Origin: JAGDMJ01 sp963809695
Lineage (GTDB): Bacteria > Bacteroidota > Ignavibacteria > UBA10030 > UBA6906
Direction of reading: 5' to 3'
Assembly (NCBI GenBank): GCA_963809695.1
Contig: CAWEKI010000011.1
Span: 1-64,000 of the forward strand
DNA: 64,000 nt
The position numbers and the translations under genes were made by a program. Positions 38,942 through 48,057 of this stretch are shown piece after piece (positions within the stretch are counted from its first letter, which is position 1; each line of letters starts with the position of its first letter). The notes below the pieces were generated by a model. It was not told the DNA's origin, made no database searches, and saw only the letters and a program-made list of their open reading frames with translations.

Positions 38942-40519
38942 CTATTGATGGGATCGAGTGCGGATAGCCTCCATCACCATACCAGTCCCTGGTAACCACC
39001 CAACTTTGCGAAGGACCACAAGATAAATCCCACCGAATGAAGTTGCCAATACGGTAACAGCGGCTAGCGGCAGTTCGAAAACCACATCATGACCTATCCA
39101 GAATGCTGCTGAAAGAACTACACCTATCACATGATACAGGTATACGTCACGCAAATAATCTCTCAACCCGATATGGACAACCTGGCGCAAAAGGACCACA
39201 ACCATCAACAGTCCGGGGAGACCCCCAAAGACCATTGCCCAGGCAGCCCCAGTAACCCCCCAAATAGGGCAAAGCACCATTAGCGCAGTCACATATGTGA
39301 AAATAGTACCCAAGTAAAACATACCCACTGTCTTGGATTGCCCCCAGCCCAGGACAAATTGAATCGGGATTGTGGTCACGGATGCAAGGGCAGTTGCAGC
39401 ACACAAGATGGAGAGCACTGGCCAAGCCTCGGCCGCAAAGCCTTCTCCCATCCAAATTCTGAGAATCGGGGATGAGAAAGTGAAAAGGATAGCGAATATC
39501 GGGAGCATGCACACCCCAAAAAGGCGAGACGCTTTGACAAAAACTTCTCGGTTTAACTGGGCATCTTTCGCCCCGTCAATCTCACTCGCATAGGGAAACA
39601 ATACCCCGAATGCACTCCCGACCACTGCCCATACAGCATTTATGGCCTTGGCCGGCACAGAATAGATAGTCACCGCCACCGGACCAAGCAGATATCCGAT
39701 GAGCAAGCGACCCGCATAGCTGTTCACAAGATCGCCAATACGAGAAATTACAAGATAGGAACTGAATCGATAGACCGACTTGACGTACATGCCCCGAAAT
39801 ACTACGGCGAACGCCCACGACGGAAGAATTCGGTGCACTATAGCATATGATACGCCGCATGTCGCAATGGCAGATGCTACACTGATGATGACGGCACCCT
39901 CGAGCCCCTTCCCAGCTGCAAGGACTGCTACTGTCGCAACGACTGTAGATAAATTAGCGAGTGCGTTCACCTTACTGCTGAGGTCATACCTTTGCATCCC
40001 CATTAGAACCGAATTCAGAGTACCGCCGATCATTGTAAAGAAAAAGCCAACCGCACATAGGATCAGGCTAATCCTGGCCGATTCCAACATAGACTCTGGC
40101 ACTCGCAGAAACCATAATACAAAAGGACTAGCCACAATCAACAAACATGACCCTATGAACCCTGCAACAACCTGCGCAGTCAGCGCAGCATTGATGGACT
40201 GGGTAACACCGCGAGAGTCACCCTGCGCTGAATACTGAGCAACAAATTTCACCACACCCTGCCCTAAGGCCAAATCGAACAATCCGTAATAGCCTATGAG
40301 ACTTGTGAGCAGGACGTAGACTCCATACCCTTCTGGGCCCAACGCAAAAACCATATAGGGGGTGGCAAGCATGGTGACGACCGCGGTTGCAATCCATGCC
40401 CCGGAATTGTGCAGCGCATTTCGGATGAGGCGTCGCTTGCTTGCGTCAAGGTTTATGGCAACCCGAGCCTTTCCCTGCAGATCCGCCGCAGCCTCGCTTT
40501 TCTCAGTCGGGAGCGCCAC
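38942..40519 (-). CDS. Polysaccharide flippase (Wzx/MATE-like, oligosaccharide flippase family)
   Basis: 525 aa with about 12-14 membrane segments. N-terminal pattern RNALHNSGAWIATAVVTMLATPYMVFALGPEGYG and YGLFDLALGQGVVKFVAQY is typical of the oligosaccharide flippase family (RfbX/Wzx). It moves lipid-linked repeat units across the inner membrane. It starts seven bases after the end of the Wzz-like gene and belongs to the same minus-strand cluster. Confidence 0.9.
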   Translation of the reverse strand: MALPTEKSEAAADLQGKARVAINLDASKRRLIRNALHNSGAWIATAVVTMLATPYMVFALGPEGYGVYVLLTSLIGYYGLFDLALGQGVVKFVAQYSAQGDSRGVTQSINAALTAQVVAGFIGSCLLIVASPFVLWFLRVPESMLESARISLILCAVGFFFTMIGGTLNSVLMGMQRYDLSSKVNALANLSTVVATVAVLAAGKGLEGAVIISVASAIATCGVSYAIVHRILPSWAFAVVFRGMYVKSVYRFSSYLVISRIGDLVNSYAGRLLIGYLLGPVAVTIYSVPAKAINAVWAVVGSAFGVLFPYASEIDGAKDAQLNREVFVKASRLFGVCMLPIFAILFTFSSPILRIWMGEGFAAEAWPVLSILCAATALASVTTIPIQFVLGWGQSKTVGMFYLGTIFTYVTALMVLCPIWGVTGAAWAMVFGGLPGLLMVVVLLRQVVHIGLRDYLRDVYLYHVIGVVLSAAFWIGHDVVFELPLAAVTVLATSFGGIYLVVLRKVGWLPGTGMVMEAIRTRSHQ

Positions 40520-40526
40520 GTGTCAC

Positions 40527-41555
40527 TCAGGAGGGCTGGTTGTGTCGGATAATCTCGAAGAACCTAGAAATTCTTTTCCCTTGGCTTGGCCAAAGGATGA
40601 AGAAGGTCGAGATTAGGAGAAACGCAAGAATGAATACCGTCCCTGTGATAATCGCCCTCTTCGGTCTTTCCTTCTTCACCGGTGCACGCGCCTCATCAAG
40701 CACGTTCACGATGGTGATATTCTTGATCTCCTCGATCTTCGCCAGCTCTGCCTGCCTCTTGAGCTCGATGAATACTGTGGACTTCACCTGTACGTCGCGC
40801 ATGAACCGCTCCTGTTCCAGGAGGAGTTGCGGCGAATCTGCCACCCTCCTGTTCCGTTCCCGGAAGTTCTTGAGCGCATCTTCCGCATTGCGCAGTTCCG
40901 CTTCCACCTGGGTCAACCGCTCTTCAATCCACTTCAGTTGCTCAGAGGCATTGGTGGTCTTTTTCAGGCGCATGAACTTATCTGTCTCTGCAATGACCGT
41001 ATTGAGCACCTCAGCAGCAAGGCTAGGCTCCCGCATCTCCAGGTCGCCGTGACAATGTTCGTCTTGTTGCTCGAGGGTCGCAGTGAGCAGGTCTCGCAAG
41101 GTTCTTCAACGCTTTGTCGAAATTCTCTTCCGGGGTGTGCTCGTCAAGCTCGAAGTAAGTAGATGAGGTTCACCGGCTTGCTGAATCTCTCGGTGGTGTA
41201 TTCTTTTTCGATCACACCACGAAGTACAGTCTCGCTGGTGAGTATGCTCGGATAGAGGCGCGAAATGTCCGATCCTCCCCGCCACATTCACACCGGCAAG
41301 GGTAGCAAGGCCCGCAATCTGGCTCAAGGAGCCGACCTTGCTCTTGTCTGTCTCGGGAAGGAGGACTGCGGTAGACTTGAAGTATACGGGAAGGACAAAG
41401 CTGATAGCAAGCGCCAGCAGCCCGGCCGCCAGCGAGAAGAGAGCGATCCTCTTCCGCTCCGCCCAGATCGCCGCGGCTGCCTGCTCGAAAGCGGATACGG
41501 TGCTGCTCACCTTGTGGAAGTGCTCTTCGTTCAGCTCTGGAATCTCTAGCGCCAT
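40527..41555 (-). CDS. Wzz-like polysaccharide chain-length determinant, frameshifted
   Basis: Inner-membrane polysaccharide co-polymerase. N-terminal MALEIPELNEEHF and first membrane segment (IALFSLAAGLLALAISFVLPVYF) are followed by STAVLLPETDKSK typical of the Wzz domain; the C-terminal end has a coiled coil (LTQVEAELRNAEDALKNFRE) and second membrane helix (AIITGTVFILAFLLISTFFI). The frame breaks near 41,265, near 41,160 (an apparent 4-base duplication in TACTTACTT) and twice near 41,040-41,100. Read across these, the protein is complete (about 340 aa) with no tyrosine-kinase domain. The longer open frame starts at 41,606. Confidence 0.8.
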
Positions 41556-41612
41556 TGCATTCTTTTCCACAGATGAAAGAAACAGTAGCCAGAAGTCTGA
41601 GGTCACAGTTTG

Positions 41613-44130
41613 TCAATGACTATCTGGTCTATCCCCTACTTCGTAAGTGTAACAACTGACACCGTAATCGCCGCGAGGCTCGCCAGGATGGTGAGCGTGT
41701 TCAGTGATGGTCGAAAGCGTTTTGTCCTCTTTCGGCATCTTCCTCGGCACGTAGATCGTGCTCCCCGGAAGCACCTCATCGTCCGGTATGAAGAACCATC
41801 CGCTCGGCTCCCACTTCTTCCCCCCGGGAAGAAGCGTCACGGTCCGCCCTTCGTCCGCTTCTTCTCTCGTGCCTCCTGCCTGACTGATGTAATAGTCGGG
41901 ATCTGCGCCTTTCTTGTAGAGCACAGGGGAAGGCACAAAGACTTCTCCGCTCACGTAGATCATGTCTTCAGAAATGGACACATGAATGGAATCGCCGTCA
42001 TACATTACGATGTTGTCCCGGGACGTGGTGTCCTCGAATGCTTTTCTAAAGTCCAGAGGGACGAGCCCCGCGTTGTTGAATTTGCGGATGAGATGCGACC
42101 CCTCCAGGTACGCTCCCTGCCGCAGACCGCCTGCACGATGCAGGATGCTCGCGAGCCGCTCCCCTTCGTAGCGCAAGAGCGTACGAGCCCGGGAACATGA
42201 CCGAGCCGCTGACGGCAACCATTTTCTGACGGACATACTTCGGGTCCCTGGGAACGAAGAGAATGTCCCGTCCCCGGAGCCGCATCCCCTGGCTGCCCGC
42301 AGCAGTCCAGTATTCCCGCGATACATTCAGTCTGAAGATCTGGCTGTAGACCTCCAGCTCAGTGGTGTCGATGCGCGAGAGCTCCCACGATTCCATGGAC
42401 GCGTCCTCGGTCAGGCCTCCGGCAGCGACGACAAGGTCGGCAACGGTCATGCCGTCATGCCTCAGGTAGGCGCCAGGTAACCGTACGGCTCCCCGCACGA
42501 TGACGCTGTCCCTCGGGAAGAATTGATCTTCATTGAACACCACCACGCTGTCCTCGTTTTGCAGCAGGACATTTTCATTTGCATCACCGGCCAGGGCCAA
42601 CTGCAGATTGAACGGACGCACTTCCCTCCGAAGGTTCGGCTTCATGCGGAAAAGAGTGGCACGGTCGGCAAACGTATTCTCCAGGAGACTGTCTGCAGCG
42701 AGGACCAGGTCCCGCACTGTCATCCCCGGCTTGAGTTCAAAGGGGCCTGGCTTCCGCACATTGCCCATGATGCTAACGCGGTTTGCCGCCATCCCCCCAA
42801 TCCCCATCACAGTGACGATATCGCCGTTTTCGATCCCTGTGTCGCAGCGCTGGAACTGGGCAAGCGACGAGAAGGTGACATCAAAATCCTCAATGTCGCG
42901 CGCGTACAGGGAGCGCCGGTCGAAAGGAATGATGCGCTCCACATGCACGCGGTTGATGTAGGCGTCGAAGCGCGGGCCGCCTGAAAGCGTGAGCAGCGAG
43001 CCGAGTGTCTCTCCCGGCTTCAGTTCGTAGATCGCAGGGCGCACAACGCGCCCGACAACAGCCACACGCTTTCCCCCCGGGTTCACAAACACAATGTCCC
43101 CATCCTGGAGCACCCGGTCACCCGCACGGTCCCCTCGCAGGATGTAATTGTACAGGTCGATTGTCTGCGCCGTGTCGCCGCGGCGAAGAAGCCGGATCTC
43201 GCGCATGGTCCCGTCCACCGTCGGGCCTCCCGCCATGTACATCGCGGTCATGACCGTGGACATGGATGGAACGGAATACCCTCCCGGCCTCTGCACCTCG
43301 CCAAGGACGAACACTTCAATGTTCCGCAGCTTGCCCAGGGAGACATCCATGTAGGTCGCAGCGTTGGCTGCGCCGCCACGCAGGCTGGAATAGACGGTGG
43401 TCATTCGCCGGAGCACCTTCTCGCGGAACTCGGCGAGAGTCAACCCGTTTGCCGCTACCGGCCCCACGTCGGGGATCACAGCATTCCCGTCCCGGTTCAC
43501 CGTCAGCGAATAGTTGAGACGTGTTTCCCCCCAGAGCGAGACGAGGACTTCGTCTCCCGGGCCAAGCGCGTAGGATGGAGGAGTGGCGACAGCTCCGGAA
43601 GGGATGAACGTGGAGGTAGGATACTGGAAAACGCTGAATCCAAAAGGTTGGATGAGCGTGTCAATGCCGCGGCGCCCCACGAACCCCGGCACGTCGGTCC
43701 GCTTTCTGGGAACCGGCACTTTCAGCCGCGCAAGGAGTGAATCCATCGATTCGCTGGGTTGGGCTCCGGAGACCGTGCCAAGCCGCGGATCGTTGTACAA
43801 CGAAGGGGCTCCACGGACATCCTGCATGGATGAAGAACGGCGCGTTGAGTACAGGTAGTCTTCGAGACTGATGCCGTATTCTTTCGCCCGTTGGGTTGCT
43901 TCTTCCCGGGAGATCCCCATGTCTCTCAACTTCTGGTCGATCTCTTCGGGAGTCATGCGTTGCAACTGGCCTTCCGCCTGCTCTTTTACTTGTTCCTTGG
44001 ATTGTCCTGCAAGGGGGAGCGGCAGGGTTAGAAGGGCCGCCAGAAGGCCCAGAAGAGGAAATGGAAGGCGTCTCAAGGAATACCTGTTGCCTTTTTGCTC
44101 AGAAGTGGTTAATTGTGGCTTGAGCATCAT
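41613..44130 (-). CDS. Wza-like outer-membrane polysaccharide export protein with multiple SLBB domains, frameshifted
   Basis: About 840 aa when joined. Signal peptide (LRRLPFPLLGLLAALLTLPL), charged helical region (EEIDQKLRDMGISREEATQR), a Poly_export domain (YALGPGDEVLVSLWGETRLN) and about six SLBB repeats (EVQRPGGYSVPSMSTV; RVVRPAIYELKPGETL; NVRKPGPFELKPGMTV; AVRLPGAYLRHDGMTV; SVMFPGSYAL; EVFVPSPVLYKKG). One break near 42,190-42,205 moves the frame, and a second near 41,700 disturbs the last 20 residues. It forms the outer-membrane channel for the cluster. Start codons at 44,130/44,127 overlap the divergent phosphoesterase start; a TTG at 44,076 directly before the signal peptide is an alternative. 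Confidence 0.88.
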
Positions 44131-44830
44131 GCGAATCGCGATTATATCGGACATTCACGCCAACCTTCCGGCATTCGAAGCCGTCCTGAAGAATATCGAA
44201 ACGACAGGCGTCGATGCCATTTATTGCCTCGGCGACACGGTGGGGTACGGCCCCTACCCGGACGAGTGCGTAACGCTTGTGCGCGAGCGCTGCGCTTTGA
44301 CCCTGAAAGGCAATCATGACAGCGGCCTCCTGCATGAAACGCCGCTTGAAGATTTCAATATGTACGGGATGAAAGCGATTGTCTGGTCCCGGAAGGAGGT
44401 CTCGGGGGGCAATCAAGCATTCCTGCGCGACCTTCCGTTCACCGCTTTGCGGGAAGGGTGCACATTTGCCCATGCCTCCCCCCTCCAGCCCGATTCCTGG
44501 AGGTATGTTCTGACCCTCCGTGCAGCCCAGGACAATTTCAGCGCTTTCACCACCGACGTCTGCTTCATCGGGCACACGCATGTGCCGGTGATCATCGGTG
44601 AAGACGGGTCAATCAACAGGATGAAGAACAAAGGACGGTACATCATCAATGTCGGCAGCGTGGGGCAGCCGCGCGATCACAATCCTGACGCGGCCTTCGG
44701 GCTGTATGATACAGAGGCGAATCTCTACCAGCTCGTGCGCGTGCCGTACGACATTCAAAAGACCATGCAAGCAATCCGTGATGCGGGACTGCCAGAATTT
44801 CTTGCACACAGGTTGTCTCTTGGCATTTAA
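44129..44830 (+). CDS. Metallophosphoesterase (YfcE-like)
   Basis: 233 aa calcineurin-like phosphoesterase. All metal-binding motifs are present: ISDIHANLPA at the N-terminus (DxH), CLGDTVGYGPYP (GD), LKGNHDSG (GNHD), and GHTHVPVI (GHTH), followed by INVGSVGQPRDHNPDAAF. The ATG at 44,129 is the family start. It is divergent from the polysaccharide export gene and their start codons overlap, so its ribosome binding site lies within or close to that gene's 5' end. Probable role: phosphodiesterase of unknown substrate. Confidence 0.92.
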   Translation: MRIAIISDIHANLPAFEAVLKNIETTGVDAIYCLGDTVGYGPYPDECVTLVRERCALTLKGNHDSGLLHETPLEDFNMYGMKAIVWSRKEVSGGNQAFLRDLPFTALREGCTFAHASPLQPDSWRYVLTLRAAQDNFSAFTTDVCFIGHTHVPVIIGEDGSINRMKNKGRYIINVGSVGQPRDHNPDAAFGLYDTEANLYQLVRVPYDIQKTMQAIRDAGLPEFLAHRLSLGI

Positions 44831-45178
44831 TATGCGAGAAGACAGAGTAAAAAGCAACCGTGCAGTCACGCTGGTTGCGCTGGATCACAAGTTAGGTGCA
44901 AAGAGGTGGAGTGCAGGTTGAAGGGGCGGAAATAGGTATTAATGTTTGGGCTAGGGTTGGTGGCCTCGCTCCATCCGCAACCACAGACAATTCGGAGGGT
45001 TTTCTTAGTTTCTGACTTCTGACTTCTGGGTCGTCTCTATCCCCTGCACCCTATTCCCCATCCCCTGCTTTTGTCACCTATCCCGCTTCCTCACCGAGTA
45101 ATAGCCCCCACTGGCCATTCCTGTGCCCTCTCCGCCGGAGGCACCCGCCTGCTCCGTGGCTCCGTCGGGACGAGAAAA

Positions 45179-45215
45179 CCGTTGCCCCAGACGAAGAAAG
45201 CCCCCTGAAGGGGAC
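45179..45215. repeat. Partial copy of the CGTTGCCC-AGACGAAGAAAGCCC repeat
   Basis: CCGTTGCCCCAGACGAAGAA at 45,179 onward recurs with one change at 45,441 onward. Here the motif ends in a short CCCC...GGGG hairpin rather than the full palindrome, so it looks like a truncated copy. Confidence 0.6.
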
Positions 45216-45337
45216 TGTTCCTTAAGAGGACCAAGTGTCTGTGTCTCCTCCCTGGTTCACCATTCACCATTCACCGTTCGGTGTTCATACTTCGGTATTC
45301 TCAATTCGCGGTTCTCGGTTCACGGTTCCACGCTCTC

Positions 45338-45397
45338 TGTCGTCCTGACACGCCTGCCCTGAAATGAGCTTATTCAGGGTTTTTGTTCAGGACGACA
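45338..45397. repeat. Two-tier palindrome, copy 1
   Basis: Outer arms TGTCGTCCTGA (45,338-45,348) and TCAGGACGACA (45,387-45,397) enclose inner arms CCCTGAA and TTCAGGG. A second copy with the same core (GTCCTGA...CCTGCCCTGAAATGA...TTCAGGG...TCAGGAC) lies at 46,316-46,372. This is a REP/MITE-like element. Confidence 0.75.
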
Positions 45398-45448
45398 CAA
45401 AACGTCGAACCGTGAACTGTGAACCACAACCGAAATCCAACCGTTGCC

Positions 45449-45516
45449 CTAGACGAAGAAAGCCCGATAAATCGGGCCATAGGGTCAGGATCGTTTACGA
45501 TCCTTTCTTCGTCTAG
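45449..45516. repeat. 68-bp nested palindrome
   Basis: Perfect 14-base arms CTAGACGAAGAAAG (45,449-45,462) and CTTTCTTCGTCTAG (45,503-45,516) enclose two smaller hairpins: CCCGATAAATCGGG (45,463-45,476) and AGGATCGTTTACGATCCT (45,487-45,504, partly shared with the right arm). The left part is repeated at 45,179. As RNA it would make a three-way cruciform. Confidence 0.8.
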
Positions 45517-45520
45517 TGCC

Positions 45521-45570
45521 GCTCCAACTTTCAATTGCTACGAATTCTTGGTGAGAGTTGAAGTTGGAGC
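45521..45570. repeat. Inverted repeat GCTCCAACTT
   Basis: Arms GCTCCAACTTTCAA (45,521-45,534) and TTGAAGTTGGAGC (45,558-45,570) pair with one extra T. It begins four bases after the preceding palindrome. Confidence 0.7.
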
Positions 45571-45620
45571 GTGCACTGTGCCCCGTCGTTTATAGGAAAT
45601 GATAGTTGGTGGGGCACTAG

Positions 45621-45652
45621 CGTGGCGCTTCAGCGCCACGGTTCCTTTTTTT
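45621..45652. repeat. CGTGGCGCT hairpin with T run
   Basis: Arms CGTGGCGCT (45,621-45,629) and AGCGCCACG (45,632-45,640), followed by GTTCC and eight T residues. It could act as a terminator. A near-identical hairpin (CGTGGCGCC-TTC-GGCGCCACG) sits inside the dispersed repeat at 63,491-63,511. Confidence 0.65.
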
Positions 45653-45772
45653 TGGATTACCATCTTAACCCATCCACCGCACACATGCTTTGCCTTTGGG
45701 TGGGGAAACAAAGACCGTAAGCAGGTCTTCTAGGTCCTGAGTAAGAGCGTCTCAGGACGACAGAGAGCGTCG

Positions 45773-46204
45773 TCACTGTGGAAACTTCGGCGGGGCAGAT
45801 TCTTGCCCGGGCCCTTCAGGGGCATTGGGATCCACCGGCCCTGTGAGGACCTTGAAACGGATCTGCTTGCTCGTTGCCTCGATAACCTGGATCGTCAGTT
45901 CCTGGAAAATAATGAGGTCGGATTCATTCAGGTCGTACTGGAGTTGCTGGGAATAAACGGGCTTCGTCAACTCCTCGCCATATTCCCGGTAACCGATCGC
46001 TGCTATCCGGGCCGCCACGCCGTCGTAGATGAGCTGTTGAGTGATCGGTGTGGGGTGTTCCGCGATTTTTGTCTGACCCGAAACGGTCACCATAACGCTC
46101 CCTACGGTGGCCTGTTTTTCTACGCCGATATCATAATCCTTGTAGAATTTCGAGCTCGCCGAACAGCCGGCGAGCAACAGACAGAGAACCAAGACCTTAC
46201 GCAT
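45773..46204 (-). CDS. Small lipoprotein of unknown function
   Basis: 143 aa. Lipobox LLLAGC follows a short hydrophobic signal (MRKVLVLCLLLAGCSASSKF). The start is set by a perfect AGGAGGAAG site eight bases upstream of the ATG. The mature part is a compact soluble domain with DYDIGVEKQATVGSVMVTVS and NESDLIIFQELTIQVIEAT; I do not recognise a family. Expected location: inner leaflet of the outer membrane. It stands alone between palindrome-rich stretches. Confidence 0.75.
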   Translation of the reverse strand: MRKVLVLCLLLAGCSASSKFYKDYDIGVEKQATVGSVMVTVSGQTKIAEHPTPITQQLIYDGVAARIAAIGYREYGEELTKPVYSQQLQYDLNESDLIIFQELTIQVIEATSKQIRFKVLTGPVDPNAPEGPGQESAPPKFPQ

Positions 46205-46315
46205 AACTTCCTCCTGCAGGGACTTCTTCAACCTAAAGATTCGTCTACCCATTGTCAAGCAGCCGCAACGGCAGGTTGTCTGGCCATGCAACGAGGCCCC
46301 GGAGGCGATGCTCTT

Positions 46316-46372
46316 TGTAGTCCTGAAGTGCCTGCCCTGAAATGATATTATTCAGGGCCTCTATTCAGGACA
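46316..46372. repeat. Two-tier palindrome, copy 2
   Basis: Same design and much the same bases as 45,338-45,397: outer GTCCTGA / TCAGGAC and inner CCCTGAA / TTCAGGG around an A+T loop. Outer arms are slightly shorter. Confidence 0.75.
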
Positions 46373-46388
46373 CGTCACTACAAGCAAT

Positions 46389-46739
46389 TTAGTTGCTTCT
46401 CCTTTTTCTGCGAGGAGCGTAGCTTCTATTTGATTTCTTCATCTGCACATCACTGAACCGCCTCTCCTCGTCGCTACCGGCCGCCTTTCCGATTGCCCAG
46501 AGGTGAACAATCGCTTGTAGGAGGTTGTGATATCTCAGAGCCTTCCACCCAGCTTTGCACTCCGACATAAGGGTCCTCAAGTCGTCCAGCACAACGTTGA
46601 GGGCTTCTAGTTCCTCGGAACTCACCTGGCTCATCTCTGCCAGGATTTCTTTGCGGAAATCCTCGACACTCTTCTCTGCAAGGTAGCCTTCTCTTTTCAG
46701 AGCGCCCTTCCCCCGCCTCGAATGGGAAAATACGTCCAT
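46389..46739 (-). CDS. Hypothetical helical protein
   Basis: 116 aa, unrecognised. A strong ribosome binding site (GGAGGTGGCAC before the ATG) supports it. The sequence is charged and helical (EDFRKEILAEMSQVSSEELE; ALNVVLDDLRTLMSECKAGW) and ends in a very basic tail (RSYAPRRKRRSN) that could bind nucleic acid. No signal peptide. Function unknown. Confidence 0.6.
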   Translation of the reverse strand: MDVFSHSRRGKGALKREGYLAEKSVEDFRKEILAEMSQVSSEELEALNVVLDDLRTLMSECKAGWKALRYHNLLQAIVHLWAIGKAAGSDEERRFSDVQMKKSNRSYAPRRKRRSN

Positions 46740-46860
46740 GTGCCACCTCCGCTTCTTTCACTCGGGTCACTACCCCAAAATGTTGAATTGTCTGTTGAAA
46801 TCTACATCGTTTTGAGTCTCAAGGCAATCGACGGGATGCCGAAATTCCGCCCTATGACAG

Positions 46861-46893
46861 AAAAAAACCGGCACAATGCCGGGGCCTTTTTTT
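46861..46893 (-). terminator. Terminator-like hairpin after the small membrane protein
   Basis: CCGGCA (46,867-46,872) and TGCCGG (46,876-46,881), with a run of A residues on the left that reads as T on the minus strand, and T residues on the right. It can work in both directions, ending the minus-strand gene at 46,920. Confidence 0.7.
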
Positions 46894-46919
46894 GCTGAGA
46901 CTTACTCAAAACCACTTCG

Positions 46920-47192
46920 TCACTTCACGCCGAGTTCAGATTTGTAAAGTGCTTTGCAGGACGTGTTGTACACCCATGCAACGAATGCTCCAACCAGGAA
47001 GCCTTCAATGAACCCACCGACCAAACCATAGACAATGCCGAAGAAGCTTCTCTCGAGGTAGGGTAAGAAGGAGGCAAAATGGCCGAAGGTAAGCCCTGCT
47101 CCGAATAAAACAGAAACAATCGTTCCAAGGCAGAAAGCTAAACCCAACAGCATCCCAATAGCCAATCCAAACGCTCTCACGCGCAGTTTCAT
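46920..47192 (-). CDS. Small two-helix membrane protein (similar to proteins annotated as bacteriophage holin)
   Basis: 90 aa with two hydrophobic glycine-rich helices (GLAIGMLLGLAFCLGTIVSV and FFGIVYGLVGGFIEGFLVGA) and a short end VYNTSCKALYKSE. The start at 47,192 has GGAGGCAATC upstream. Proteins of this form are common in environmental genomes and often labelled holin, but no phage gene is nearby, so a lytic role is doubtful. A general membrane protein is the safer description. Confidence 0.7.
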   Translation of the reverse strand: MKLRVRAFGLAIGMLLGLAFCLGTIVSVLFGAGLTFGHFASFLPYLERSFFGIVYGLVGGFIEGFLVGAFVAWVYNTSCKALYKSELGVK

Positions 47193-47377
47193 GATTGCCT
47201 CCAGGTTGTTATTTTCAGACCAAGGACGGTGAACCCGGTATTGCTCTGCTTTGAGCAGAAGATACTGTTCAACTCCACGAAAAGCAAGGAGCCTCAATTC
47301 TCCGATCATTTGTCCGCCAGAAACAAGAACGCCCGGACATTAACGCCCGGGCTCTGCATCAGATGAGGTCCATAGCC

Positions 47378-47518
47378 TTAGCGGACTTGGATGTTTCCGT
47401 GGTCAATGGGAAATAGAATCGGGACTCCAGTTCCCTGCAGTTGATCCGTTGGAGAAACGACAGGCGATGAATTATCCAAGCATCCCACCAGCAAAAGTGC
47501 AACAGACAGAACTTTCAT
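47378..47518 (-). CDS. Very small lipoprotein (46 aa)
   Basis: Starts MKVLSVALLLVGCLDN, a clear lipobox, and then has only about 33 residues with no visible domain (SSPVVSPTDQLQGTGVPILF). AAAGGG lies before the ATG. It is short enough to be a chance frame, but the signal sequence and lipobox are convincing. Confidence 0.5.
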   Translation of the reverse strand: MKVLSVALLLVGCLDNSSPVVSPTDQLQGTGVPILFPIDHGNIQVR

Positions 47519-48057
47519 GGCTTTGCCCTTTCTGATGATTGGTGAATGGGTGAATGTGATCCGAGTGGGGTTCTCGTTCTGGGATGGGACTGCGGGGTCG
47601 TCGGGTAGAACAAAGAGCGGAACACTCGGCGGCCCGTCGGAACCAACCTGGATTTCGAGCACGCCCACGTGTAACGCAAGGCTATGATATGCTTTGAGGC
47701 TTGCAGCCAGGGGGTCGTTGTGGTGAGCCCTTCGACTCACTCGCAGAGAACGCTCGTTCGCTCAGGGCGAGCTCTGCACGGAGGGGATTGTGCCGGGGTC
47801 CAGAGCAGCGGACCGTCCCGATCTTTCGGACCGGGACGGACTTGATGGCTGGGGAAGCCATCGTGCATATTTGTGCCGGAAAGATATACTTCTGTTCAAC
47901 AAATGTCAAGCATTAAATGCCCCACGTGCGCGATGCTCGCCTGTTGGCGGTTTCGCGTAGCAATCAATGAATCACAACGGCCACCGAAGTGCTGATTGCG
48001 CATCTTGTTTTCGTTTGTTAGCTTTCAAGGCACCCATGACAGGAAGGAAGGCCTACT
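47519..48057. other. Intergenic region carrying a dispersed repeat
   Basis: About 540 bases. It holds copy A of the ~150-bp dispersed repeat (47,710-47,862) and the leader of the CotH-like gene with its AGGAAGGAAGG site. No gene is supported. Confidence 0.55.
47710..47862 (+). repeat. Dispersed repeat, copy A
   Basis: Matches 63,361-63,531 almost base for base over its first 100 bases (GGTCGTTG...GTGAGCCCTTCGACTCACTC...CAGGGCGAGCTC...GGGATTGTGCCGGGGTCCAG). It then has a variable hairpin (CGTCCCGATC...GGACCGGGACG) and ends with ATGGCTGGGGAAGCCAT, itself a 6-base hairpin. Confidence 0.85.

Larger units (their letters stand above)
44831..45772. other. Long intergenic region rich in palindromes
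   Basis: About 940 bases without a supported gene. The left part has simple word repeats (TTCACCATTCACCATTCACC near 45,259). From 45,179 to 45,760 it is packed with inverted repeats, listed separately. Stop codons are frequent in all frames and no ribosome binding site precedes any open frame. Confidence 0.6.

Noticed and set aside
46920..47192. Prophage remnant suggested by a holin-like protein
   Set aside because: No other phage gene nearby, and this small membrane family is common outside phages.
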